A stretch of 64,000 bases of DNA, taken from positions 81,259 through 145,258 of the forward strand of contig NZ_BJWH01000009.1 of the NCBI RefSeq assembly GCF_007990265.1, read 5' to 3'. Positions 1 through 7,690 of this stretch are shown piece by piece (positions within the stretch are counted from its first letter, which is position 1; each line of letters opens with the position of its first letter). The notes under the pieces are model-generated. The model made no database searches. It was given only the letters and a program-made list of their open reading frames with translations, and was not told where the DNA came from. Both the position numbers and the translations under genes were made by a program. Origin of the DNA: Cellulomonas terrae. Its GTDB lineage: Bacteria; Actinomycetota; Actinomycetes; Actinomycetales; Cellulomonadaceae.

Positions 1-422
1 CGCTGCGGCACGACGTCGACCCCGGCGTCCGCTCCCTGCCCGGCGTCCGGCTCGTCAGCCTGCACACCGTCGCCGAGCACGCGCCCGCGGAGCACGCCGC
101 CGTGCAGGCTGCCCACGACGTGGTCATCGCGGCCGCGGAGGCCTACGAGGCCGACCGCCGGGTCCGCGAGTGGAACCCCGCGGTCGTCGCGGAGCGCACC
201 CGGGTCCTCGGGGGCCTGGAGGCAGGCCTGAGCGGGCTGCCCGAGGACGCCCGGGACGAGCGGGCCGAGCGTGCCCTGCGCCGGCGCACCCGCGCCCTGC
301 TGCACGCCCCGACGGTCCGGGCCCGCGAGGCGGCACGCGCCGGGGACGCGATGACGTACGCGGCCGCGCTGACGGAGCTCGCGTCGATCCCGGTGCCGAC
401 CGTGGTGGCCGAGGCGCGCTGA
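1..422 (+). CDS. hemA: Glutamyl-tRNA reductase, C-terminal fragment (5' end outside window)
   Basis: An open frame enters from the left edge (codons in phase from base 3) and stops at 420-422. About 139 residues are visible. The start of the piece (DVDPGVRSLPGVRLVSL) matches the end of the NADPH-binding domain of glutamyl-tRNA reductase. The rest is an Arg/Ala/Glu-rich helical stretch ending in LLHAPTVRAREAA, the signature of the C-terminal dimerisation domain. The enzyme reduces glutamyl-tRNA to glutamate-1-semialdehyde, the first committed step of C5 tetrapyrrole synthesis. No hem or cys neighbour lies downstream. The gene is followed at once by a strong hairpin, so it is probably the last gene of its operon. 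The catalytic N-terminal Cys domain is off the window and cannot be checked. Confidence 0.82.
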   Translation, partial: LRHDVDPGVRSLPGVRLVSLHTVAEHAPAEHAAVQAAHDVVIAAAEAYEADRRVREWNPAVVAERTRVLGGLEAGLSGLPEDARDERAERALRRRTRALLHAPTVRAREAARAGDAMTYAAALTELASIPVPTVVAEAR

Positions 423-460
423 GCTGCGTCGACCTGCGGGACTCGGTGCTGGAGAAAGAG

Positions 461-501
461 CGTGCCGGGCCTGGACGGGGGGGAGGGCCAGGCCCGGCAC
501 G
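461..501 (+). terminator. Hairpin terminator after hemA
   Basis: Perfect 14-bp arms at 461-474 and 488-501 (cgtgccgggcctgg and its complement) enclose a 13-nt G-rich loop. There is no T-tract, which is usual for high-GC actinobacterial terminators. It starts 39 bp after the hemA stop. Confidence 0.75.
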
Positions 502-510
502 CGTCCCGTG

Positions 511-537
511 AGGGTCACATCACGCTGGCGTGACCCT
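511..537. terminator. Second hairpin in the hemA / 565 convergent gap
   Basis: Arms agggtcac (511-518) and gtgaccct (530-537) pair over 8 bp, with a further small inner palindrome (tcacgctggcgtga). It lies between two convergent genes and may terminate the minus-strand gene ending at 565. Together with 461-501 it would give bidirectional termination. Confidence 0.5.
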
Positions 538-564
538 GGTTACGGAACCCTCGGAGCGGCGCGC

Positions 565-1437
565 TCAGGAGCGCACCACCTGCTGTCGGGGGGCAGCAGG
601 CCCGGGGGCCCAGGTGTGGGGGACCACCTGGTTGGTCTGGATGTCGGTGAGCTCGGCGGCATAGACGATGCCTTCGTACACGCCGGCCTCGACCCGGGTG
701 AGGTGGAGACGCTCGGCGCGCTCGATGTCGTCGCCGAGGTGCGAGATGCGGGCGACCACGTAGCGCTGGGCGTCCTGCCACTGGTCGACGACCCGGACGC
801 TGAGGCCGTTCCAGCGGGCCGTCAGGTCCAGCTCGAAGAGCTCGGTGACGTCCTCGCGGGCGACGCGGCGGTACCAGCGGCCCGACGGGGACTGGTGGAA
901 GCCCGTCTCGGCGAGGGGCGGGTTGGCCAGGGCGAGGACGACCGTGTGACCGCTGTCGACGACGTCGGCCTCGAGGTAGGCGCCGTGCCACTTGGCGACG
1001 GGCCCGACGCAGCGGGACAGGGACGCGAGCGACGGGCGGGGGGCGCCCAGCTGCGTGACCGTCCAGCCGGCGCCGACGTCGCCGTAGCGGGCCAGCAGCG
1101 TGGAGGTGCCGTTGTCGTAGATGCGGACCAGCTCGGCGCCCGGGGGGATGCGCGAGTGGCGCAGCCACCAGAGCGGGAGGATGTAGCCGGGCACGTCGCG
1201 GTACTGCAGCTGGGGGGATGACTCGAAGCGCAGGACGTCGATCGAGCGGTCGTAGGGGCTGAAGGGCGAACCCTCGTAGCCGAGACCGTGCACCTCGAAC
1301 AGCTGCGCCGGGGTCGTCGCGAAAGCAACGTCCTCGGCACGCACCACGTACCCCGCCAGACGGTCATGGCCCGCGGTGAGGTGAGCGCGGGTGAGCGCTG
1401 GCGTGATCGCCTTCTGCATGAGCGTCACGATGGGCAT
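565..1437 (-). CDS. Unrecognised cytosolic protein (290 aa)
   Basis: I do not recognise this family. The 290-residue product has no signal peptide or membrane segment and a balanced, globular composition. It is Trp/Tyr-rich in places (LPLWWLRHSR near residue 88, GRWYRRV near residue 187). ATG at 1437 was chosen as the first in-frame start. An internal ATG at 1419 (MQKAITPALTRAH) is also possible, because the only purine-rich stretch sits directly against the upstream ATG. Codon use is like that of the neighbours. The gene is monocistronic, convergent with hemA and separated from purB by about 250 bp. It could be a stand-alone stress or metabolism protein; no function is proposed. Confidence 0.75.
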   Translation of the reverse strand: MPIVTLMQKAITPALTRAHLTAGHDRLAGYVVRAEDVAFATTPAQLFEVHGLGYEGSPFSPYDRSIDVLRFESSPQLQYRDVPGYILPLWWLRHSRIPPGAELVRIYDNGTSTLLARYGDVGAGWTVTQLGAPRPSLASLSRCVGPVAKWHGAYLEADVVDSGHTVVLALANPPLAETGFHQSPSGRWYRRVAREDVTELFELDLTARWNGLSVRVVDQWQDAQRYVVARISHLGDDIERAERLHLTRVEAGVYEGIVYAAELTDIQTNQVVPHTWAPGPAAPRQQVVRS

Positions 1438-1691
1438 CCTTGCCAGAAAAGGGGTGAACCGGATGTTTCAGACCGGTCGGTGCACGATTGTGCAGGGCAT
1501 ACCGGGCACCTGTCCAGAAGCGGTCACTCTTTCGGATGAAATCGCAGGTCAGACGGCCTGGGAGCGATCCCGTCGAAGCGCTTCCGCTTCTGCCCGCGCG
1601 TCGACAGAAGGTGGAGGCAAAACGCCGATCGTTCACCCGTTCGGAGCAGTGGGGGGTGGACGGTCCGGCTGATCGGGTGTAGCGCCCCCGC
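1438..1691. promoter_or_regulatory. Intergenic region with an AAGCGCTT-core palindrome
   Basis: This 254-bp gap lies between the 565-1437 gene and the 3' end of purB and should carry the promoter of the former. At 1575-1584 it holds the palindrome GAAGCGCTTC. That core resembles LacI-family operators of actinobacteria (AGCGCT centre), and it sits about 140 bp upstream of the ATG at 1437. Nothing else is recognisable. Confidence 0.35.
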
Positions 1692-3119
1692 TCAGGCGTC
1701 GAGGTAGGCCACGAGCTCGTCGGCGAGCCCGGTGTACGACGCCGGCGTGAGGTCGGCGAGCCGCGCCGCGACGTCGTCGGGAAGCCCCAGCCCACCGATG
1801 AACTCGCGCATGTCCGCGGCCGTCAGGCGGCGGCCACGGGTCAGCTCCTTGAGCCGCTCGTACGGGTTCTCCATGCCGGTGACACCCGCGACGGACGCGG
1901 CGCGCATGGCCGACTGGACGGGCTCTCCGAGGACCTCCCAGTTCTCGTCGAGCTCCCGCGCCAGCAGCGCCTCGTCGACCGACAGCGCCCGCAGCCCGCG
2001 CGCCACGTTGTCGATGGCGAGCAACGAGTGCCCGAACGCCGGACCGATGTTGCGCTGCGTGGTCGAGTCCGTCAGGTCGCGCTGCAGCCGGCTGGTCACC
2101 AGGGTGCTGGCCAGCGTGTCCAGCAGGGCCGACGAGAGCTCGAGGTTGGCCTCGGCGTTCTCGAACCGGATCGGGTTCACCTTGTGCGGCATCGTCGACG
2201 AGCCCGTCGCCCCCGCCACCGGGATCTGGATGAAGACCCCGCGCGAGATGTACGTCCAGACGTCCGTGGCCAGGTTGTGCAGCACGCGGTTGAACCGCGC
2301 GACGTCCGCGTACAGCTCCGCCTGCCAGTCGTGCGACTCGATCTGCGTGGTCAGCGGGTTCCACGTCAGGCCCAGGTGCTCGACGAACGCCTTGCTGACC
2401 GCGGGCCAGTCCGCCCCCGGCACCGCCACGACGTGCGCGCCGTACGTGCCCGTCGCGCCGTTGAGCTTGCCCAGGAACTCGTCATTGCCGATCCGCGTGA
2501 GCTGGCGCCGCAGGCGGTGCGCGAGCACGGCCAGCTCCTTGCCGAGCGTCGTCGGCGTCGCCGGCTGCCCGTGCGTCAGGGCGAGCATCGGCTGGTCCTT
2601 GAGCGACCGCGCGAGCTCGGCCACCTGGTCGACGAGCGCCATCGCGGCCGGCGCCCACACGTCCTGCACCGCACCGCGGACCATCAGCGCGTACGAGAGG
2701 TTGTTGATGTCCTCGCTGGTGCACGCGAAGTGCACCAGCTCGCCCACGTCACGCAGCGCCGACCCCTCGGGCGCAGCCGCCAGCCGGCTCTTCAGGAAGT
2801 ACTCGACCGCCTTGACGTCGTGCACGGTGATCTTCTCGATCGCCGCCAGCTCCGCCACCTCGTCAGGCCCGAACGTCGCGACGACGTCCCGCAGGTACGC
2901 CACGTCCGCGTCGGTCAGCCGCGGCGCCCCCGGGACGACCTCGTGCTGCGTCAGGTGGATCAGCCACTCGACCTCGACGTGCACCCGCTCCCGGTTCAGC
3001 GCCGCCTCGCTCAGGTGGTCGACCAGCGGCGCGACCGCGGCGCGGTAGCGACCGTCGAGGGGGCCGAGGGCGATGGGCGGGGTGACGTCCGCGAGCCGGA
3101 CACGTGCGGGGGAGGTCAT
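1692..3119 (-). CDS. purB: Adenylosuccinate lyase
   Basis: Cytosolic enzyme of purine synthesis. It releases fumarate from SAICAR and from adenylosuccinate, acting twice in the path to AMP. The 475-residue product matches the E. coli-type PurB length (about 456). It carries the family signature SSTMPHKVNPIRFENAEAN near residue 305 (mobile catalytic loop with Ser), the THGQPATPTTLGKEL segment with the general-acid/base His, and ITVHDVKAVEYFL with the N-terminal active-site His. The start at 3119 (MTSPARVRLADVTPP) was chosen because homology begins at PPIALGPLDGRY; the longer open frame to 3284 adds 55 unrelated residues. No other pur gene is adjacent. Confidence 0.93.
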   Translation of the reverse strand: MTSPARVRLADVTPPIALGPLDGRYRAAVAPLVDHLSEAALNRERVHVEVEWLIHLTQHEVVPGAPRLTDADVAYLRDVVATFGPDEVAELAAIEKITVHDVKAVEYFLKSRLAAAPEGSALRDVGELVHFACTSEDINNLSYALMVRGAVQDVWAPAAMALVDQVAELARSLKDQPMLALTHGQPATPTTLGKELAVLAHRLRRQLTRIGNDEFLGKLNGATGTYGAHVVAVPGADWPAVSKAFVEHLGLTWNPLTTQIESHDWQAELYADVARFNRVLHNLATDVWTYISRGVFIQIPVAGATGSSTMPHKVNPIRFENAEANLELSSALLDTLASTLVTSRLQRDLTDSTTQRNIGPAFGHSLLAIDNVARGLRALSVDEALLARELDENWEVLGEPVQSAMRAASVAGVTGMENPYERLKELTRGRRLTAADMREFIGGLGLPDDVAARLADLTPASYTGLADELVAYLDA

Positions 3120-3173
3120 GAGGGCATCATCCCAGAGCGGCCGGAACGGCCTCGGCCGTGTCCGAAGGGTGTG

Positions 3174-3302
3174 ATGCCGGCCCCCACTCGCCGGGAGTAC
3201 GAGGCCCGCGAGATCGGGGGCATCCTGCCAACGAATACCCATACGGTCATCTCCGACAGGTTCGGGGGCGTCATCACGATGCACCCCGGGTTGCCGAGAT
3301 AA
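3174..3302 (+). CDS. Possible 42-aa small protein upstream of the 96-aa gene
   Basis: An ATG at 3174 opens a 42-codon frame ending TAA at 3300-3302, only 11 bp before the ATG of the next gene. The product begins MPAPTRREYEAREIGG and ends TMHPGLPR. A run of ATA/ACG/ACC codons is unlike the purB neighbour. It may be a genuine leader-sized partner of the 3314 gene, or the remnant of a larger protein cut by rearrangement. No family is recognised. The case rests on spacing and on the lack of any other explanation for this stretch. Confidence 0.35.
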   Translation: MPAPTRREYEAREIGGILPTNTHTVISDRFGGVITMHPGLPR

Positions 3303-3313
3303 GGCGGCGCATC

Positions 3314-3604
3314 ATGGGGATGACGGCTCACGTCAGGGACTTCCGCGGAGAGATCCTTGATCGCGGAGGACGTGACGTTCGCGAGTTGGTTGACGCTGCG
3401 CGCCGGGCTGGTCTGCCCTTCTTGGCGAACGTCGATGAGTACGACGACACGGTCTTCAACAGGATGCAGGCGGCCGTCGTTGCTGACGAACTACATGAGT
3501 TGTCTCATCGGGGTCTGGGAGGTCCCATCTTCGACGAGGTGCTTCAGATGATCGGGCGGACTCAGGAGCGGCCGCACCGGTATCTGGTGTTCAACGGCGA
3601 CTAA
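3314..3604 (+). CDS. Small acidic protein, possible orphan immunity protein (96 aa)
   Basis: ATG at 3314 is preceded by an AAGG ribosome-binding core at 3301-3304; a second ATG at 3320 is an alternative. The 96-residue product is cytosolic, with DRGGRDVRELVDAARRAGLPFL, a DEYDDTVFNRMQ segment and a closing PHRYLVFNGD. From memory, small proteins with a GLP.L..VD.YDDTVFN block and a terminal PHRYL(W/V)F.GD occur in many bacteria with no assigned function. Its position beside an Rhs toxin fragment suggests an orphan immunity protein, but that is inference from neighbourhood only. Its TAA overlaps the TAG of the convergent endonuclease V remnant (3601-3604). Confidence 0.6.
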   Translation: MGMTAHVRDFRGEILDRGGRDVRELVDAARRAGLPFLANVDEYDDTVFNRMQAAVVADELHELSHRGLGGPIFDEVLQMIGRTQERPHRYLVFNGD

Positions 3605-4049
3605 CGCCGTGACTGGAGGCTCCGCTGTTGGCTTCGGTCGGCGGCGGGGCCTTCGTCGCGTGACGGCCTATCCGGCTCCGGTGAAAAGGCGGAGTTTGGT
3701 GTTGGCGACGAGGGGAGGGGCTGAGCGCGGCCCCGCGCGAGATGGTCTGCCCTTGCCAGCGCGTCGGGGATCCGGTTCGGCCCCGCCATCGCTTTGACCA
3801 CCGGTGCCGCCTCGGCGACCTCGAGTCCGGTGGCGGTGACGTAGACGGCCCGCGTCGCGATGCCGCGCAGCACCTCGGCGGCGTGCGTTGCGGTGCGGAA
3901 CGGAGTCTTCGCGACGCCGATGACCGGTACGCCGATTGCCTCGGAGGCGCGCGCCCCGAGCCCGGGTCGGCCGTGGGGGTCGAGGGTGACGTAGCCGTCG
4001 ATGACCAGCAGATCAAGATGGGAGCCGAGGTCGAGGACTGCTCGGATGC
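3601..4049 (-). pseudogene. Endonuclease V, C-terminal half only (5' end deleted)
   Basis: Reading the minus strand from about 4049 gives a continuous frame with the conserved second half of endonuclease V. In order: LDLLVIDGYVTLDPHGRPGLG, GVPVIGVAKTPFRTATHA, EVLRGIATRAVYVTATGLEV and GPNRIPDALARADHLARG. The family cleaves deaminated (inosine-containing) DNA or RNA. The N-terminal half of roughly 110 residues, with the first metal-binding Asp and the PYIPGYL-type strand, is absent. The frame loses homology exactly where the Rhs reading frame begins on the other strand (4050-4056). There is no start codon in frame before GTG 3873. A 40-residue Pro/Ser-rich tail before the stop at 3601 is not typical. 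The gene must be inactive. Confidence 0.8.
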
Positions 4050-4052
4050 ACG

Positions 4053-6134
4053 GGAAACTACGACGCGGCGAACATGCCCGAGTGGATGGGTTCCGGCCTG
4101 GGCACCGGTGACGTCACGCGGACCTTCTCCTACCCCGCCAGCGGCACGGGCAGCGTCCGCCCGCACGCGGTGACCGGCACCACGCTCGTCGACTCGACGA
4201 CCACGCGCTCGTTCACCTACGGCTACGACGCGTCTGGCAACACGACGTCGCGCCCCAACGACGCCGGCGTCCAGCAGACGCTCACCTGGGACGTCGAGGG
4301 GCTGCTGCGCAGCGTCCAGACGGCCGGCAGCGGCACCGACACCTACCTGTACGACGCGTCCGGGCAGCGCCTGGTCCGGCGCCAGGGCGGAGCGCGCACC
4401 GTGTACCTCCCCGGTGGCCAGGAGGTCACCGCGTCGGCGACCGGCGTGGTCACCGCGACCCGGTACTACTCGTTCAACGGCCAGACCGTCGCCGTGCGGA
4501 CGGGCCCGAAGGGCGGCGACGTCTCCACCCTCGTACCGGACCCGCAGGGCACGTCCGAGGTCGCGGTCTCGAACGCGACGAACGTGCTGACCCAGCGTCG
4601 TGACGACCCGTACGGCAACGCCCGCGAGACCGTGTCGACCACGTGGCCCGGTGACCGTGGCTACCTGGGCAAGCCGCTCGACACCAGCGGCCTGGTGCAG
4701 ATGGGCGCGCGCTACTACGACTCCCTGATCGGGCGGTTCCTCTCCGTCGACCCCGTGATGGACCTGAACGACCCGCAGCAGTGGGCGGCGTACTCGTACG
4801 CGAACAGCAACCCCGTCGCGAACTCCGACCCGACTGGCCTGTGGCCGAGCCTGGGCAAGGCCAAGTCGTGGCTGACGAGCAAGGCCCGCGCCGGGGCGTC
4901 GGCCGTCGGCAAGTTCGTGGTCAAGTACCAGGCCGAGATCATCGGTGGTGTCGTGGGGGCGGCTGTCGGCGTCGGGTGCCTGGTGGGCACAGCGGGCTGG
5001 GGAAGCGTCGCGTGCTTCGCGGCGGCCGGGGCTGCTGGCGCGGCCGTGACGAACCTGTGGAAGTCGAAGGTTCAGAAGACCGAGGCTTTCTCCTGGGCCG
5101 CTCTTGGCCGTGACGTGGCCATCGGTGGCGCTCTCGGGGCCCTCGGTTCCATTGGCAGAGGCCTGATGACGATCCCGGGTGTGCGGTCGGCGGTGACATC
5201 CGCCACGAGCACTGCCTCGGCCGCGGTGGTCGGAGCGGCAGCCAGGGCGTCGTCGGCGACCTCGAGTGCAGCGCAGGCCGTCGCACGAGGGGCGGCGAAG
5301 GCCGCGACAAACACCGCAACCGCGGTCAAGTCGAGACTTCAGTCCTCGCCGAGCTCCTCCATTGGGCAGACGGCTGCACGGTCATGCTCCTTCGTCGGCT
5401 CCACTCTCGTGCTGATGGTCGACGGTTCAACGAAGCCCATCGAGCAGGTTGACGTCGGAGATCAGATTCTCGCGACGGATCCCGAAACGGGTGAGCAAGG
5501 AGCGCGCGAGGTCACGCATGTATTCGTCCACGATGACATCGTCGTTGACCTCCTGCTCCAAGACGGCACGGTACTTGGCACGACGGAGGACCACCCATTC
5601 TGGTCGGAGACCGAGGGGCGGTTCGAGCGCGCGGATGAGTTGTCCGTCGGCGAACGCGTCCTCACTGCTCGCGGAGAGTCGATCGCGGTCTACGGTCTTT
5701 CAGCAGCGAGTTCGCGAGTGGAGCGGGCGTACAACCTTGAGGTCGAGGGTGTCCACACGTACCATGTGGGCGAGCGAGAGGTCCTTGTTCACAATACCTG
5801 CTTGACCGCCCTGAAGGGTTGGCAGAGTCAACGATTCCAGTTCGCAAACGCAACATTCCAGCTCGACAAGCGCGGTTTTACGCACGTACTTCAGCGACAC
5901 CACCCCACGTTTTGGGACGGCTCCGTGAAGCCTAGGCAGTCATTCTTCGATGAGTCTATGTCGATTGACGATGTGCAGTCGGCGATCGGCGCGGTGGCTC
6001 GACAGAATCGGGAGCAACTTATTCGCATCGGTGCTGGCACGGACCAGGTCCAGGGTTCAGTTAATGGGGTCAATTACGTGCTCGGTGTTTCACGGGGTCG
6101 AATTGGCCAGTTCTACCCCGGAGCCTTGCCATGA
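4053..6134 (+). CDS. Rhs/YD-repeat polymorphic toxin, C-terminal fragment with Hint domain and toxin tip
   Basis: Homology starts mid-protein in frame at 4053 (GNYDAAN). The first usable ATG, 4074, would give 686 residues against well over 1,500 in intact Rhs proteins. Order of domains from ATG 4074: YD-repeat core; the Rhs terminal signature (LVQMGARYYDSLIGRFLSVD, SYANSNPVANSDPTG) at about 205-260; a Gly/Ala-rich hydrophobic stretch at 285-330; a Hint (intein-like) self-cleavage domain at 438-575, opening with Cys438 and closing VHNT; and a 111-residue toxin tip with THVLQRHHPTFWDGS and RGRIGQFYPG. The tip resembles bacterial EndoU/BECR-type RNase toxins, a tentative match. Secretion and sheath regions are missing, so export is doubtful. 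The last third has visibly more A/T codons than its surroundings. Confidence 0.85.
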   Translation, partial: GNYDAANMPEWMGSGLGTGDVTRTFSYPASGTGSVRPHAVTGTTLVDSTTTRSFTYGYDASGNTTSRPNDAGVQQTLTWDVEGLLRSVQTAGSGTDTYLYDASGQRLVRRQGGARTVYLPGGQEVTASATGVVTATRYYSFNGQTVAVRTGPKGGDVSTLVPDPQGTSEVAVSNATNVLTQRRDDPYGNARETVSTTWPGDRGYLGKPLDTSGLVQMGARYYDSLIGRFLSVDPVMDLNDPQQWAAYSYANSNPVANSDPTGLWPSLGKAKSWLTSKARAGASAVGKFVVKYQAEIIGGVVGAAVGVGCLVGTAGWGSVACFAAAGAAGAAVTNLWKSKVQKTEAFSWAALGRDVAIGGALGALGSIGRGLMTIPGVRSAVTSATSTASAAVVGAAARASSATSSAAQAVARGAAKAATNTATAVKSRLQSSPSSSIGQTAARSCSFVGSTLVLMVDGSTKPIEQVDVGDQILATDPETGEQGAREVTHVFVHDDIVVDLLLQDGTVLGTTEDHPFWSETEGRFERADELSVGERVLTARGESIAVYGLSAASSRVERAYNLEVEGVHTYHVGEREVLVHNTCLTALKGWQSQRFQFANATFQLDKRGFTHVLQRHHPTFWDGSVKPRQSFFDESMSIDDVQSAIGAVARQNREQLIRIGAGTDQVQGSVNGVNYVLGVSRGRIGQFYPGALP

Positions 6135-6625
6135 GTCGGGTCCGCGTCGAGAGTTATGTGCGCGTTCAGGGTGCTTTTCGGCCTATTCGCAGCGTCCAGC
6201 GGTACGACGACAGCACGGAGCATGTCCCCGGAGCAATCAGCCTCCTCGTGGATGAGGTTGAGCTTCTCGGCGTCGAGCTGTGGGACGACGTGAACTGGCT
6301 CTGGCCATATGTGGTGAAAGCTCTCGACGACTGCAGGCGGACGGGCTCCGGGAAGCGGTACTTTCCTGACCAGCCGATCGCCTTCGAAGCCAAGAAACTG
6401 CCGCGAGCTGGCAGCGTGCTTCTGACCGTTCGTGACGCTGGGTCGCTGCATCGTTCCGTCAGGGCGCCACTCGGCGAGCTGTATGAAGAGGTTGGCAGGG
6501 CCGGCCTGGACTTCTTTCAGGAACTGCGTCGTCTCTGTGGCGTTCTCGAGCTTCCGGTCGCCTCCGAGAAGGACGAAGCGACGATGCGAACCTGGTTGGC
6601 CGATAGCCCGAAAAGCAATGTCTGA
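6131..6625 (+). CDS. Putative immunity protein for the Rhs toxin tip (164 aa)
   Basis: The ATG overlaps the toxin stop by four bases (ATGA at 6131-6134), the usual toxin-immunity arrangement. The 164-residue product is soluble and acidic with no signal peptide. It contains YDDSTEHVPGAISLLVDEVE and WDDVNWLWPYVVKALDDC segments. I do not recognise a named immunity family. In intact systems the cognate immunity protein binds and neutralises the toxin tip in the cytosol. Here the toxin gene is 5'-truncated, so this may protect against the same toxin delivered by neighbours. Codon use is A/T-richer than in the chromosomal genes on either side, consistent with transfer together with the toxin tip. 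Confidence 0.7.
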   Translation: MSRVRVESYVRVQGAFRPIRSVQRYDDSTEHVPGAISLLVDEVELLGVELWDDVNWLWPYVVKALDDCRRTGSGKRYFPDQPIAFEAKKLPRAGSVLLTVRDAGSLHRSVRAPLGELYEEVGRAGLDFFQELRRLCGVLELPVASEKDEATMRTWLADSPKSNV

Positions 6626-6970
6626 ATTCGGACGGCAAGCGCGGGACGGCGGGCGTCGAGTGTGCCTCAGTCCCCAGCGTTGCGAGTTTCCGACCCAAGC
6701 TAGATTCGAACTGGGGTGTCTCCGCGGTCGAGTTTGAGTCACCAGTCCGTCCGGGAATCATTCGCTCATCTCGCCTACCCGACAACTCGCCCGGCGTGGC
6801 GTGCGGAGTCGGTGTGCGGTGTGCGCTCAGGGCGGAGGCGGGACGGGGCTTCGGCGTCGATGCGCTGCGCCTGATCTCCGCCTGGTGACGGGTCCGGGCC
6901 CGCAGAGCACGTCCCGTCAGTAGCCTGTGCGGACCGGCGCACCCCGTCGGCCCCGACGACGAGGAGCCCC
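6626..6970. other. 345-bp gap without a recognisable gene
   Basis: Between the immunity gene and the DUF4129 gene I see no convincing coding frame on either strand. The left part (to about 6770) keeps the lower-GC character of the Rhs patch. The right part returns to typical composition and should hold the promoter of the five-gene operon. A TTCGAA-containing stretch near 6705 superficially recalls a tRNA T-loop but has no pairing stem. Confidence 0.5.
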
Positions 6971-7690
6971 GTGGCGACGCAGGCGCGCAGGCCCGGTGCG
7001 GCGCTGCTGGTCGGTGCGTTCGTCGTCGTCGCGGTGATCGGGTCCGCGCTGGCGGGGCCGTTCCGGCTGGTGCAGCGGAACGCGGACGGCGGCCCGTTCG
7101 TCATCCCCACGTTCGCCCCGCCGACGACCACGGGGACCCCGATCCCGGTCGAGCAGGCGCTCGACGGCGACCGGGTCGACCCGCAGGTGCAGCGCTGGGT
7201 CTACCTCGTCGTCCTCTTCGTCGCCGCCCTGCTGCTGGCCGTCGCGCTCGGCCTGCTGGTCCGGTGGATCCGACGGCTGCTCGACCAGCGGGCGCCGCAC
7301 GACACCGACGCCGCCGACCCGGACGTCGAGCTCACCGGGGACGTCCAGGACGCTGCGACGCCGGCGCTGCGCGAGGGCGTCCGGCGGGCGGCGCAGGTGC
7401 TCGAGGAGGAGGTGCCGCCGGGTGACGCGGTGATCGCGGCCTGGGTGGCGCTCGAGGCATCAGCGCAGCGCAGCGGGCTGGTGCGTGACCGCGCGGAGAC
7501 GGCGACGGAGTTCACGGTCGAGGTCCTCGACACGACGCGGGCGGACCCCGGGGCGACCCGCGTCCTGCTGGACCTGTACCTGGCGGCGCGATACTCCGAG
7601 CATGTCCTCACGCCCCGCGACGTCGACCAGGCCCGCACGAGCCTCGCGGCGATCGCCGACGACCTGACCCGGCGGGCGGACGACGCATGA
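6971..7690 (+). CDS. DUF4129 domain membrane protein
   Basis: First gene of a five-gene operon. The 239-residue product has an N-terminal membrane segment (residues 10-30), an external Pro/Thr-rich linker, and a second membrane helix (77-98, YLVVLFVAALLLAVALGLLV). Its cytosolic tail has the DUF4129 features: GDAVIAAWVALEASAQRSG, TATEFTVEVL, and LYLAARYSEHVLTPRDVDQA. In many actinobacteria DUF4129 proteins sit beside MoxR and DUF58 genes, as here. A role in assembling or maturing surface complexes is generally assumed rather than shown. GTG at 6971 follows the purine-rich stretch gacgaggag. The stop overlaps the next ATG (ATGA at 7687). Confidence 0.85.
   Translation: MATQARRPGAALLVGAFVVVAVIGSALAGPFRLVQRNADGGPFVIPTFAPPTTTGTPIPVEQALDGDRVDPQVQRWVYLVVLFVAALLLAVALGLLVRWIRRLLDQRAPHDTDAADPDVELTGDVQDAATPALREGVRRAAQVLEEEVPPGDAVIAAWVALEASAQRSGLVRDRAETATEFTVEVLDTTRADPGATRVLLDLYLAARYSEHVLTPRDVDQARTSLAAIADDLTRRADDA

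Noticed and set aside
2028..3173. Plus-strand open frame opposite purB
   Set aside because: Antisense shadow of purB; only its last 42 codons, beyond purB, were considered separately.
3742..4073. Plus-strand frame upstream of the Rhs fragment as its missing N-terminal part
   Set aside because: It is the antisense of the endonuclease V remnant and shows no YD-repeat pattern; Rhs homology starts only at 4053.
6690..6730. tRNA-like TTCGAA stretch
   Set aside because: No T-stem pairing (gctag against ctggg), no acceptor stem and no anticodon arm.
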